DNA of 64,000 nt from JAZDPK01 sp043797615 (GTDB lineage Bacteria; Patescibacteriota; Patescibacteriia; UBA11705; JABHMO01): the NCBI GenBank assembly GCA_043797615.1, contig JAZDPK010000035.1, forward strand, positions 4,518-68,517. The letters run 5' to 3'. Shown piece after piece: positions 16,401-22,772 of the stretch. The stretch's first letter is position 1; the number at the start of each line of letters is the position of its first letter. Under the pieces are notes generated by a model. The model had not been told where the DNA came from, did not search any database, and saw only the letters and a program-made list of their open reading frames with translations. The translations under genes and the position numbers were made by a program.

Positions 16401-17376
16401 TGCTTTGGAAATCATTTCAAATGTGAACGCCTACATGTATAATACGCTTGACGAAACTGACGGCGCCAAGAAGCGCTTAGGCGTGATGGCGCAAGAAATA
16501 ATTCCTTACATGCCGGAATTAACTTTTAATATACATCAGGAAAATGATGATGCAACGTATTACGGCGTGCATTATGACAAACTGACTGTTCTTTTATTGA
16601 AAGCGATCAAGGAACAGCAGGCGCAGATTCAATCGTTGAGTTTGGGAAGCAGTTTGCAGGGCAGCTTGACCGGAAACATTAGTTTAGATAATCTGAAGGT
16701 GGCTGAACACGCGACTTTTGGAGAAGATACGGTTGGCCGAGTCAGGATTTTGCCCGGCGCGACCGAAGCGCGCGTCAATTTTGCAAAAGAATACGAATAC
16801 CAGCCGATCGTGATCGCGACCTTGCGCGGCGAAAGCGCATTGTTATCCGATTTTAAATATGCCGTAATCGGTGAATCAACCGCTGGATTTACGATCAAGA
16901 TTAGCGCGGCGCAGAATGAGCCGATCGAATTCAACTGGAACGCGTTCGGTGCCAGCCAAGGCAAGATTTTCGTGAGCGACGGCACGACCGAGAACATTGA
17001 AATCGCGATTGGCCGGCCGGCCCAGATCAGCGCGTTGTCGAGCAGTGAATCGCTTTCAAGCTTGCCAACGCAAAGCGCGGCGGATAACAGCACTGCTGTT
17101 CCGGCGGCGGATAATTCGACGATGACAACTTCGAGCAGTGATAATCTATCCGCGGCAAATTCAGAGCCAATTGTGGAATCGGCGTCAGCGCCAAATATAG
17201 ACCAGTTGCCGGCGATTGAACCGGCAGCCGAGCCGAGCGCGGATGCGGCGCCGGCGGCCGAACCAGCGGCAAGAGAGGAAACAGTTTCAGCCGCAGAATC
17301 CTCGACTTTACCGAGCGCCGAAGCGGCGCCAGCCGTGACGCCAGCGCCGGATCAGGCGGCAACAGCGTCGCCATAA
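13486..17376 (+). CDS. Giant repeat-rich surface adhesin with C-terminal S74 chaperone
   Basis: 1,296 residues: signal peptide (1-38), a beta-rich head (45-190), then many Asn/Gly/Ala-rich repeats with ARTNLGLAI and DVQAYDADLTTYAGIT motifs like phage tail fibres (190-650), and further beta-helix-like sequence. An intramolecular chaperone (peptidase S74) follows with SDIRLKKNI; Ser958 and Lys963 are the likely self-cleavage dyad, and GVMAQE comes after. Unusually, about 330 residues follow S74, including a Pro/Ala/Ser-rich tail. Known S74 domains trimerise beta-helical fibres and cut themselves off. I infer a trimeric attachment fibre, plausibly for host contact. ATG 13510 is an alternative start. 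Confidence 0.82.
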   Translation: MKNSSKGKMKKFLNFIVIILLLAGTFGPNGFILPAQAATVGIPSYLGYQGRLKNASGAALSGTYDFSFKLYDASTSGNLLWTENKTMTVTSGYFTTSLGDSTAFGSIVDFTKNLWLDISVAATGVTPLESMTSRVAVNSAAFALAARSIENSASDPATAFGGRMYYNTASGNTYVYDAVNAAWSNVYRSGGADVPVADGGTGASNASQARTNLGLAISTDVQAYDADLTTYAGITPSANIQTLLSSANFTTARSNLGLAINSDVQAYDADLTTYAGITPSANIQSLLGSADYATARTNLGVAIGSNVQAYNAGLADVAGLSTTDSNFVVGNGTNWVAETGATVRTSLGLAISTDVQAYDADLTTYAGITPSANIQSLLGSADYATARTNLGVAIGSNVQAYNAGLADVAGLSTTDSNFVVGNGTNWVAETGATVRTSLGLGSIATQNSDNVTITGGSVSVSTIDGILGLNNGGTGASNATVARQMLGLIISTDVQAYDADLTTYAGITPSANIQTLLGSADFSTARTNLGLGTIATQASDNVTITGGSISGITDLAVADGGTGASNASAAQTNLGLAIGTNVQAYDIELAAIAGLVSATTGLPYFTGNGTATLASLSSFGTSLIDDDNSTVAQSTLGLGTISIQNANNVAITGGAISGITDLAVADGGTGASSWTQYGLLYANATNSFSQITDTTAGKVLITNTGAAPSFSASPTLTGGLTIAPTATGTLLDYQLETEWTSGTLINADFGGATTLAGNVVGMNLDLNTNVTGASNQNATGVYVQTPTLTQALSNTTIYNGDKIGGGNITSSNGTVFWNGSYYVIPNIDQEAGANLLQASGASIGFGTITTAGVMDGLTIGFDSSGPPNGVAAGTLNGIMINQIIPGNGTETALNIGNGWDTGISIGMLSDAALAIDVTNGAVHVADRIGMGTWTADGDIAVYYDTNSSSTNYLGTTVSDIRLKKNIAPLEDNALEIISNVNAYMYNTLDETDGAKKRLGVMAQEIIPYMPELTFNIHQENDDATYYGVHYDKLTVLLLKAIKEQQAQIQSLSLGSSLQGSLTGNISLDNLKVAEHATFGEDTVGRVRILPGATEARVNFAKEYEYQPIVIATLRGESALLSDFKYAVIGESTAGFTIKISAAQNEPIEFNWNAFGASQGKIFVSDGTTENIEIAIGRPAQISALSSSESLSSLPTQSAADNSTAVPAADNSTMTTSSSDNLSAANSEPIVESASAPNIDQLPAIEPAAEPSADAAPAAEPAAREETVSAAESSTLPSAEAAPAVTPAPDQAATASP
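14273..14818 (+). repeat. Tandem 273-bp coding duplication
   Basis: Two nearly identical units (14273-14545 and 14546-14818), each 273 bp or exactly 91 codons, inside the adhesin gene. They differ by a few, mostly silent, bases, which indicates a recent duplication. Diverged copies of the shorter DVQAYDADLTTYAG unit lie on both sides. Confidence 0.85.
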
Positions 17377-17402
17377 CAATTAAATTTAATATAACATAAT
17401 TT

Positions 17403-17813
17403 ATGTTCCAAAAATCCGGCGCCAGATGGGCGATCGTCATTATCCTCATTGCCGTGGTCGCGGCGATCCTGTATTTCACGTATTTCAGTTTATTCGACAA
17501 CAATAGCGGCGCTTATCAGGCAGTGTTCCTGTCCAACGGCCAGGTATATTTCGGCAAGGCCGCGCATATTCATGACGATTATGTGAAGCTCACGGACATT
17601 TATTATCTTCAATTGACGAAGGCGCTCCAGGATCAGCAGCCGCCGGTAGCCAATTCGCAAAATAACCAGCAGCTCATGCTCATGAAGCTGGGCAATGAAT
17701 TGCACGGGCCCCTGGACAAGATGCTGATCAACCGCAGCCATATCACATTCATCGAGGATTTGAAGGAAGATTCCCAAGTGGTGAAAGCGATAAGGCAATA
17801 TCAGAATAAATAA
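17403..17813 (+). CDS. Small N-anchored envelope protein, unknown
   Basis: 136 residues. A transmembrane helix (residues 9-30) is followed by a soluble domain containing VFLSNGQVYFGK, a pattern I associate with conserved CPR hypothetical proteins. The C-terminal half is hydrophilic and helical. It follows the adhesin by 26 nt and is probably the last gene of that transcript, since a terminator lies at 17907-17936. Function unknown. Confidence 0.65.
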   Translation: MFQKSGARWAIVIILIAVVAAILYFTYFSLFDNNSGAYQAVFLSNGQVYFGKAAHIHDDYVKLTDIYYLQLTKALQDQQPPVANSQNNQQLMLMKLGNELHGPLDKMLINRSHITFIEDLKEDSQVVKAIRQYQNK

Positions 17814-17906
17814 AGTTGATAATGTTGATTAAGTTGATTAAGTTTATCATGAAGAATGTAGGGGTGAATAATATTCGCCCGCGTTCCATAATAATTGATC
17901 ATTTAA

Positions 17907-17936
17907 AAAATCTCGCCGAGAAGCGGGATTTTTTTG
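17907..17936 (+). terminator. Rho-independent terminator
   Basis: AATCTCGC...GCGGGATT hairpin followed by a T run, closing the surface-protein region. Upstream, 17814-17852 carries a GTTGATTAAG-type A/T repeat that is also found near 7270 and 9546. Confidence 0.7.
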
Positions 17937-17972
17937 TTTGTATTTGCGGATAAAATGTAATAAGATTGAATC

Positions 17973-18584
17973 ATGGATAACAAAATAACGGATTTATACA
18001 AAGCATTGCGGAAAAAACACGGCCGGCCGAGCGGGCAGTGGCGCTTGTGGTGCAAGCGGCCGAAGTCGACGGCCGAACGCGAAGAAGTGATTATCGGCGC
18101 GATCCTGGCGCAGAACACGAATTGGAAAAACGTTGAATTGAGCCTGAACAAATTAAAGAAAGCGAAACGCTGTTCGCTTGATGAAATTTATAAATTGGGC
18201 AAGCGGAATATGCCTGGCCTGGCCGAGCTGATCCGTCCGTCCGGCTTTTACAATTCAAAGGCGAAATATCTTCTCGCGGCGGCGGCATTTTTTTGCGAAA
18301 ACGGAGGCGTTGAAAGAATAAAAAATCAAAAAATCAAGAAATCAAGAAAGCAATTGCTGGAATTGAAAGGCGTGGGGCCGGAAACGGCCGACAGCATTTT
18401 GCTTTACGCTTTGGACAAGCCGGCGTTTGTCATCGACGAATATACGCGGCGGATTTTAAATTACGACCGTTTGCAAAAAATTTTCGAGAGCCGGTTGCCG
18501 CGCAATTACAAAGCGTACCAGGATTTCCACGCGCTCATCGTGATCGAAGGCAAGGGGTATCCGGGTTTGACAAATCATTCATGA
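17973..18584 (+). CDS. HhH-GPD base-excision repair protein, C-terminally short
   Basis: 203 residues of the endonuclease III/MagIII-like superfamily. The helix-hairpin-helix LKGVGPETADSILLYA is followed by the conserved Asp in FVIDEYTRR. The lysine of bifunctional EndoIII enzymes is not present in the hairpin, suggesting a monofunctional glycosylase. The protein stops at FHALIVIEGKG plus nine residues, where relatives usually continue into a four-Cys iron-sulfur cluster; no Cys cluster is seen. The A-rich stretch 18308-18350 (KNQKIKKSRKQ) is a low-complexity tract shared with other genes here. The end may be a natural variant or a truncation. Confidence 0.75.
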   Translation: MDNKITDLYKALRKKHGRPSGQWRLWCKRPKSTAEREEVIIGAILAQNTNWKNVELSLNKLKKAKRCSLDEIYKLGKRNMPGLAELIRPSGFYNSKAKYLLAAAAFFCENGGVERIKNQKIKKSRKQLLELKGVGPETADSILLYALDKPAFVIDEYTRRILNYDRLQKIFESRLPRNYKAYQDFHALIVIEGKGYPGLTNHS

Positions 18585-18664
18585 TAAATTAACATTAGTA
18601 AAACTGATTGTTCTTTAACATTATCCCAATATAAGCGGTCAGCTTAATTTAAAGGAGGAAAATC

Positions 18665-19780
18665 ATGTTCGGATTTTTGAACAGATTTTTTCATGGGAAT
18701 GAGAATCTCGTCGGCCTGGATATCGGCTCGCACAACGTTAAAGCCGTTGAACTGCGGGAAAACAGAAAAGGCGGCCTGTTTTTGGAGAATCTGGCCATGC
18801 ACCCGTTGCCCGCGGAAACGATCGTTGACGGCGCGGTCATGAATTCAAGCAATATCGTTGAAACGATCGGGCGAATCTGGGATCAGTATCGGATAAAAAA
18901 TAAAAACGTAGCGATCAGCCTTTCCGGCACTTCGGTAATTACGAAATATCTTGATCTGCCGGCGCAGAGCGATGAAGAATTGGCCAGCTCCATAATTCAT
19001 GAGATGCATTATTCGAATTTGATTCCTTTTGAAATTGAAGACGTGCGTTGGGATTACTGTCCGATGGAAACTGGAGTTGACGGGGCGCGAGGCGTAATCA
19101 TCGCGGTGGCTAAGCAGGATGTTATCGGCGACTACGAATCTTCCGTGCGGGAAGCTGGCTTGAATGTGCAGGTCATTGATCTTGATTGTTTTGCCATTCA
19201 AAATATCTTTGAAAGAGTCGGCTCCGGCGGCGGATTTGATAGCAACGAAAACACCATTTTTGTCAATGTCGGCGCCAGCAAAGTTAATATGAGCATCGTG
19301 TCCGGCAATGGAACGCCGAAGTTTACCCGGGACGTGGGCGGCGCTGGAAATTATCTTACCAACGAGATCGTGAAGTTGCTGAATGTGGGCTTCGACGAGG
19401 CGGAAAGCCTGAAAGTCGGCGGCCAGCAGGAAGAAGGGGAAGCGGACTCGATGATTCCCGAGGCAGTGTCGAAAATCATGGCGCAGGCGGTTGACTCCGT
19501 CATAATGGAGATAAAAAGGACATTGGAATTCCGAAGCGCAATAAGCCTGATCGATAGCAGCAATGCGAAAATATATCTGACCGGCGGCTCGGCGCAAATT
19601 CCGATGTTTCCGAAATTGCTGAGTGAAAAATCGAATTTGGCGGTGGAGATTTTCAATCCGTTTCAAGACGTTGGATTTGATCAAAAAAAATTCGCGGCCG
19701 ACGACTTGGCAAAATACGCGCCGTTTTTCAGCGTCGCCATGGGATTGGCCTTGCGGCGCATCGGCGACATTGATCGGTGA
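18665..19780 (+). CDS. pilM: Type IV pilus assembly protein PilM
   Basis: 371 residues with an actin-like ATPase fold. NLVGLDIGSHNVKAVEL (16-32) is the first phosphate loop, LDLPAQSDEEL is a typical PilM segment, and YLTGGSAQIP is the second nucleotide motif. PilM is a cytoplasmic ring component binding the PilN tail in pilus assembly. AAAGGAGG precedes the ATG. No other pilus genes are in this window, so the rest must be elsewhere. A terminator follows directly. Confidence 0.92.
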   Translation: MFGFLNRFFHGNENLVGLDIGSHNVKAVELRENRKGGLFLENLAMHPLPAETIVDGAVMNSSNIVETIGRIWDQYRIKNKNVAISLSGTSVITKYLDLPAQSDEELASSIIHEMHYSNLIPFEIEDVRWDYCPMETGVDGARGVIIAVAKQDVIGDYESSVREAGLNVQVIDLDCFAIQNIFERVGSGGGFDSNENTIFVNVGASKVNMSIVSGNGTPKFTRDVGGAGNYLTNEIVKLLNVGFDEAESLKVGGQQEEGEADSMIPEAVSKIMAQAVDSVIMEIKRTLEFRSAISLIDSSNAKIYLTGGSAQIPMFPKLLSEKSNLAVEIFNPFQDVGFDQKKFAADDLAKYAPFFSVAMGLALRRIGDIDR

Positions 19781-19789
19781 AAACGTTTC

Positions 19790-19828
19790 AAACCTCGTTT
19801 CCAATGGAGACGGGGTTTTTTATTTTTT
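19790..19828 (+). terminator. Rho-independent terminator after pilM
   Basis: AACCTCGTTTCC and GGAGACGGGGTT form a stem with loop AAT, followed by a T run. Confidence 0.85.
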
Positions 19829-19867
19829 GTTTACAATTTATTCTTTGCCCATTATAATATATCCGAT

Positions 19868-20554
19868 ATGGACATCATCGCGGTTTACAAGCCGAAAGGC
19901 CCGACCTCGCACGACATGATCGACAAGATAAGGCGGATAACCGGCGTCAAGCGCGTCGGACACGCCGGCACGCTGGATCCTTTGGCCAGCGGCGTTTTAG
20001 TTGTGGGAATAGGCAGAGAGGCGACGCGAACGCTCGATGCGGAAGTTAAGAAGGAAAAAGAATATATTGCGACGATCAAATTCGGCGAGACCAGCGAAAC
20101 GGACGATGAGGAAGGTATCTTGATGGCTAAACACGGAATTTATTCCGTGCCTTCCGAAGATTATCCTACATCGTCGCAGATCGAAACCACAATGAAAAAA
20201 TTCATCGGTGAAATATCGCAAATACCGCCGGCGTACAGCGCGTTGAAAATAAAAGGAACGCCCGCGTACAAATTGGCGCGGAGCGGCAAAAAAGTAAATT
20301 TGGAACCGCGAAAAGTCTTTATCAAAGAAATTGAAATTCTGAAATACGAATGGCCGTTATTGAAAATAAAAGTCGTTTGCGGGCCGGGCGTTTATATTCG
20401 CTCGCTGGCAAGAGACATTGGCGAAGCGCTCGGCGTCGGCGGCTACATGTCCGCGTTGGAACGGACGCGGGTGGGGGATTTTACCGTTGAACAGGCGATT
20501 GATTTGGATAAGGAGCCAGCGAAAATATTAAAAATGTTGAAAAATAAAAATTAA
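19868..20554 (+). CDS. truB: tRNA pseudouridine(55) synthase
   Basis: 228 residues. TruB converts U55 in the T-loop of tRNA to pseudouridine. The catalytic Asp37 is in GHAGTLDPLASG, and the C-terminal region has VYIRSLARDIGEAL. It is shorter than the E. coli enzyme and lacks an obvious C-terminal PUA domain, which is common in bacteria. It sits 21 nt before an unknown gene. Confidence 0.95.
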   Translation: MDIIAVYKPKGPTSHDMIDKIRRITGVKRVGHAGTLDPLASGVLVVGIGREATRTLDAEVKKEKEYIATIKFGETSETDDEEGILMAKHGIYSVPSEDYPTSSQIETTMKKFIGEISQIPPAYSALKIKGTPAYKLARSGKKVNLEPRKVFIKEIEILKYEWPLLKIKVVCGPGVYIRSLARDIGEALGVGGYMSALERTRVGDFTVEQAIDLDKEPAKILKMLKNKN

Positions 20555-20575
20555 ACAACGAACAGATATTTTTTT

Positions 20576-21199
20576 ATGTTCAATATAATTACCTTTTACC
20601 GGCACCTTAAGTATTGCCCGCATCCGTCGAAATTGGAATACAAATGCCGGAAGCTGGTGATGGGCGGCGCCAACCAAGCACTGTACATTTTCAACGATAA
20701 GGATGTCCGCCGGCTGCTGAATTTCGATAAAGTCGACACCGAAGAGCAAAATCGTTTTTTTAATGAATTTACAGTCACCAATATCGTTTTACTGATGCTG
20801 ATATTGGAGTACAAGATTGCGGGCGCGGAAGACGATTTGCGCAAAGAATATCTGCAAGCGCTGAAAGCGCATGTCCCGAAGTATTATATCGGCATGCTGG
20901 CGCGGTTCGGGATTGAAAAACAATATATAGATGATTGGGAAAAGCTGATCGGATTGCGCTATGAAGAGTATGACGATGAAATATTGGAATGGCGGCGAGA
21001 GATAATGAACGAAGAAAACGCACCCGAAGCGCTGCAAAAAATCGCGTCGGAGAAAGCCCTGCTTATTTTTCAGGCGGTTTCTTTCGGCTTATATCGCCAT
21101 TTGCGGCGCAGTAAAGTCGAGCCGCAGGACAGACTGTATATTCGCGTGCAGGATTATCTTTCGCCGATTTTCAAGGAGTTGATGTTGAAAAGCGGATGA
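20576..21199 (+). CDS. Conserved-looking helical protein, unknown
   Basis: 207 residues, rich in charged helices, with no signal peptide or membrane segment and no known motif. The N-terminus has HLKYCPHPSKLEYKCRK, with two Cys and a His that might bind metal. It is probably co-transcribed with truB (21 nt gap). A strongly palindromic repeat region follows. I do not recognise the family. Confidence 0.6.
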   Translation: MFNIITFYRHLKYCPHPSKLEYKCRKLVMGGANQALYIFNDKDVRRLLNFDKVDTEEQNRFFNEFTVTNIVLLMLILEYKIAGAEDDLRKEYLQALKAHVPKYYIGMLARFGIEKQYIDDWEKLIGLRYEEYDDEILEWRREIMNEENAPEALQKIASEKALLIFQAVSFGLYRHLRRSKVEPQDRLYIRVQDYLSPIFKELMLKSG

Positions 21200-21228
21200 A
21201 GTTTAAAAAGCATTACCATGATGTGTTT

Positions 21229-21262
21229 ACCCTGAACTTGAGTGAAGCGAATAGTTCAGGGA
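21229..21262. repeat. CCCTGAACTT/AGTTCAGGG palindrome
   Basis: A CCTGAAC...GTTCAGG hairpin, same family as 2608-2640 and the cluster at 32245-32520. Confidence 0.6.
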
Positions 21263-21286
21263 AGCATGGAAGTGTTTTTTAAAAAT

Positions 21287-21390
21287 GTTCATGGTATCTA
21301 TCATGGACTTTTAATTATAATAGTTCCATGGTTCTTACTATGGAACTGTTTTTTGTATGCAAAAATGTATATGGTACTTATCATATACAT
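21287..21390. repeat. Three tandem hairpins with a shared loop and different stems
   Basis: Hairpins at 21287-21307 (GTTCATG stem), 21322-21347 (AGTTCCATGG stem) and 21365-21390 (ATGTATATG stem). All share the core ATGGTNCTTA or a close variant in the loop, while the stems differ yet stay self-complementary. The second hairpin is repeated exactly over 23 nt inside rlmN (33369-33391). Confidence 0.75.
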
Positions 21391-21401
21391 TTTGAATAAA
21401 A

Positions 21402-22658
21402 TTATATTTTTCTCGTCTGTCTTTGATATTTAATCGCAAACCGATGCGCTTCGTCGCGGACATTGATCAATAATGTTTGATTTTTGTCGATCCAATCCGC
21501 CAGCTTTTTGTTTTTCGGAATAATAAATTCGTTTTTTTTGCGCTCCGGCCCTTTGGCGATGCCGACGACCGGAATGTTTAAATTACGGCCGTTTAATACC
21601 GATTTGATGGTGTTAACTTGGGGAACTCCGCCGTCGATAAGAAACAATTCGGGCAAAGGCCATTCCTGATGGTTTAATCTGCGCTCGAGCATTTCTTTCA
21701 GGCAGTCGACGTCGCTTTGACCGAGCACTTTTCTGATGCGGAATTTGCGGTAATCAGAATTCGACGGAAAGCCGTTTTTAAATACGACCATCGCCCCGAC
21801 TTTGTTTGTCGGACCGAGATTGGAAATATCGTAGCCTTCAATATTGGAAATGGGAGGTGAGAGATGAGAGGTAAGAGAATCCTTATGAAATGTTTTATTC
21901 AGAATAGCGACATCATGAATTTTTTTCAGATTTGAAATTTGCCCGTATAATCGGCCGGCTTCTTCGAAATTTTCTTTTTTCGATTCAAGGCGCATGAGTT
22001 TTTCCAATTGCTTGATCAGAATTTTTTTCTTGCCTTTTAAAAACAGAACCATCGGATTAAGCACTTTCTTTTTATACTCTTTTGAATTCATTTCGCCGGT
22101 GCAGACGCCCAAACATTGATTAAGCTGGTAATAAAAACATGGCTTGTCTTGATCCGGCTCGCACGTTGAATAATTGAACAGCCGGCGCAGCAGTTTCAGC
22201 GTCGCCATCGTGTTTAAACCCGGAAAAGGGCCGAAAGCGTGCAGAATTCTTTTTCGTTGCGCGTCGGTCAGGCGGTTGAAGTCGTGCTGGCGCATTGAAT
22301 ACGGATGGGGGAACGCGCCTTTGTCGATCACGATGTAATTCCAGCTTTTGTCGTCTTTGCCAAGCACGTTGTATTTCGGTTGAAAGCGTTTGATGTAGCT
22401 CGCTTCCAGAATAATCGCTTCGAGCGCGGAATCCGTTACAATCCATTTGATGTCCTTGACTTGATGGATCATTTCTTCGACAGGTCTTTCCGGTTTGTCA
22501 GACTGAGGTGCGACGACCGAAGGGCGGAGCCTCGAAGTCTTCCCATTAAAATAACTGCTAACTCGAGATTTCAAGTTTGTCGCTTTGCCGACGTAAATAA
22601 GACCTCTGTTAATATTGTAAAAGAGGTAAATGCCGGGTTTATTGGGAATATTTTTCAT
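21402..22658 (-). CDS. uvrC: Excinuclease ABC subunit C, short form
   Basis: 418 residues versus about 600 in E. coli. The N-terminal GIY-YIG nuclease has PGIYLFY and LIYVGKATNLKSRV, followed by a UVR region and an RNase H-like nuclease domain (IEGYDISNLGP, LFLIDGGVPQVN). The protein ends at RDEAHRFAIKYQRQTRK, exactly where the helix-hairpin-helix DNA-binding domain would begin, so that domain is missing. Residues about 38-54 (SRLRPSVVAPQSDKP) are an insertion encoded by a palindromic repeat, and DSLTSHLSPP looks like another. UvrC makes the dual incisions in nucleotide excision repair with UvrA and UvrB encoded nearby. Confidence 0.92.
   Translation of the reverse strand: MKNIPNKPGIYLFYNINRGLIYVGKATNLKSRVSSYFNGKTSRLRPSVVAPQSDKPERPVEEMIHQVKDIKWIVTDSALEAIILEASYIKRFQPKYNVLGKDDKSWNYIVIDKGAFPHPYSMRQHDFNRLTDAQRKRILHAFGPFPGLNTMATLKLLRRLFNYSTCEPDQDKPCFYYQLNQCLGVCTGEMNSKEYKKKVLNPMVLFLKGKKKILIKQLEKLMRLESKKENFEEAGRLYGQISNLKKIHDVAILNKTFHKDSLTSHLSPPISNIEGYDISNLGPTNKVGAMVVFKNGFPSNSDYRKFRIRKVLGQSDVDCLKEMLERRLNHQEWPLPELFLIDGGVPQVNTIKSVLNGRNLNIPVVGIAKGPERKKNEFIIPKNKKLADWIDKNQTLLINVRDEAHRFAIKYQRQTRKI
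22497..22545. repeat. In-frame palindromic element inside uvrC
   Basis: On the coding strand GACTTCGAGGCTCC pairs imperfectly with GCACCTCAGTC around a CCCTTCGG centre. It breaks the GIY-YIG domain shortly after VSSYFNGKT without a frameshift. Confidence 0.65.
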
Positions 22659-22667
22659 AATTAATAT

Positions 22668-22772
22668 ATCACGAAAAAGAACGAATTATCGCGAAAAATC
22701 ACGAATTACTTTAGATAATTTTGTCATGGCGAATTAGTGTGAATTCGTGTTTATTCGTGTGTTTCGTGAAGT
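22668..22772. repeat. CGAATT/AATTCG intergenic repeat, copy a
   Basis: Multiple ACGAATTA and ATTCGTG words form a long imperfect inverted repeat; a second copy is at 44598-44687. It runs into the uvrA 3' end, so the last UvrA residues (HETHE) are encoded by the repeat. Confidence 0.65.
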
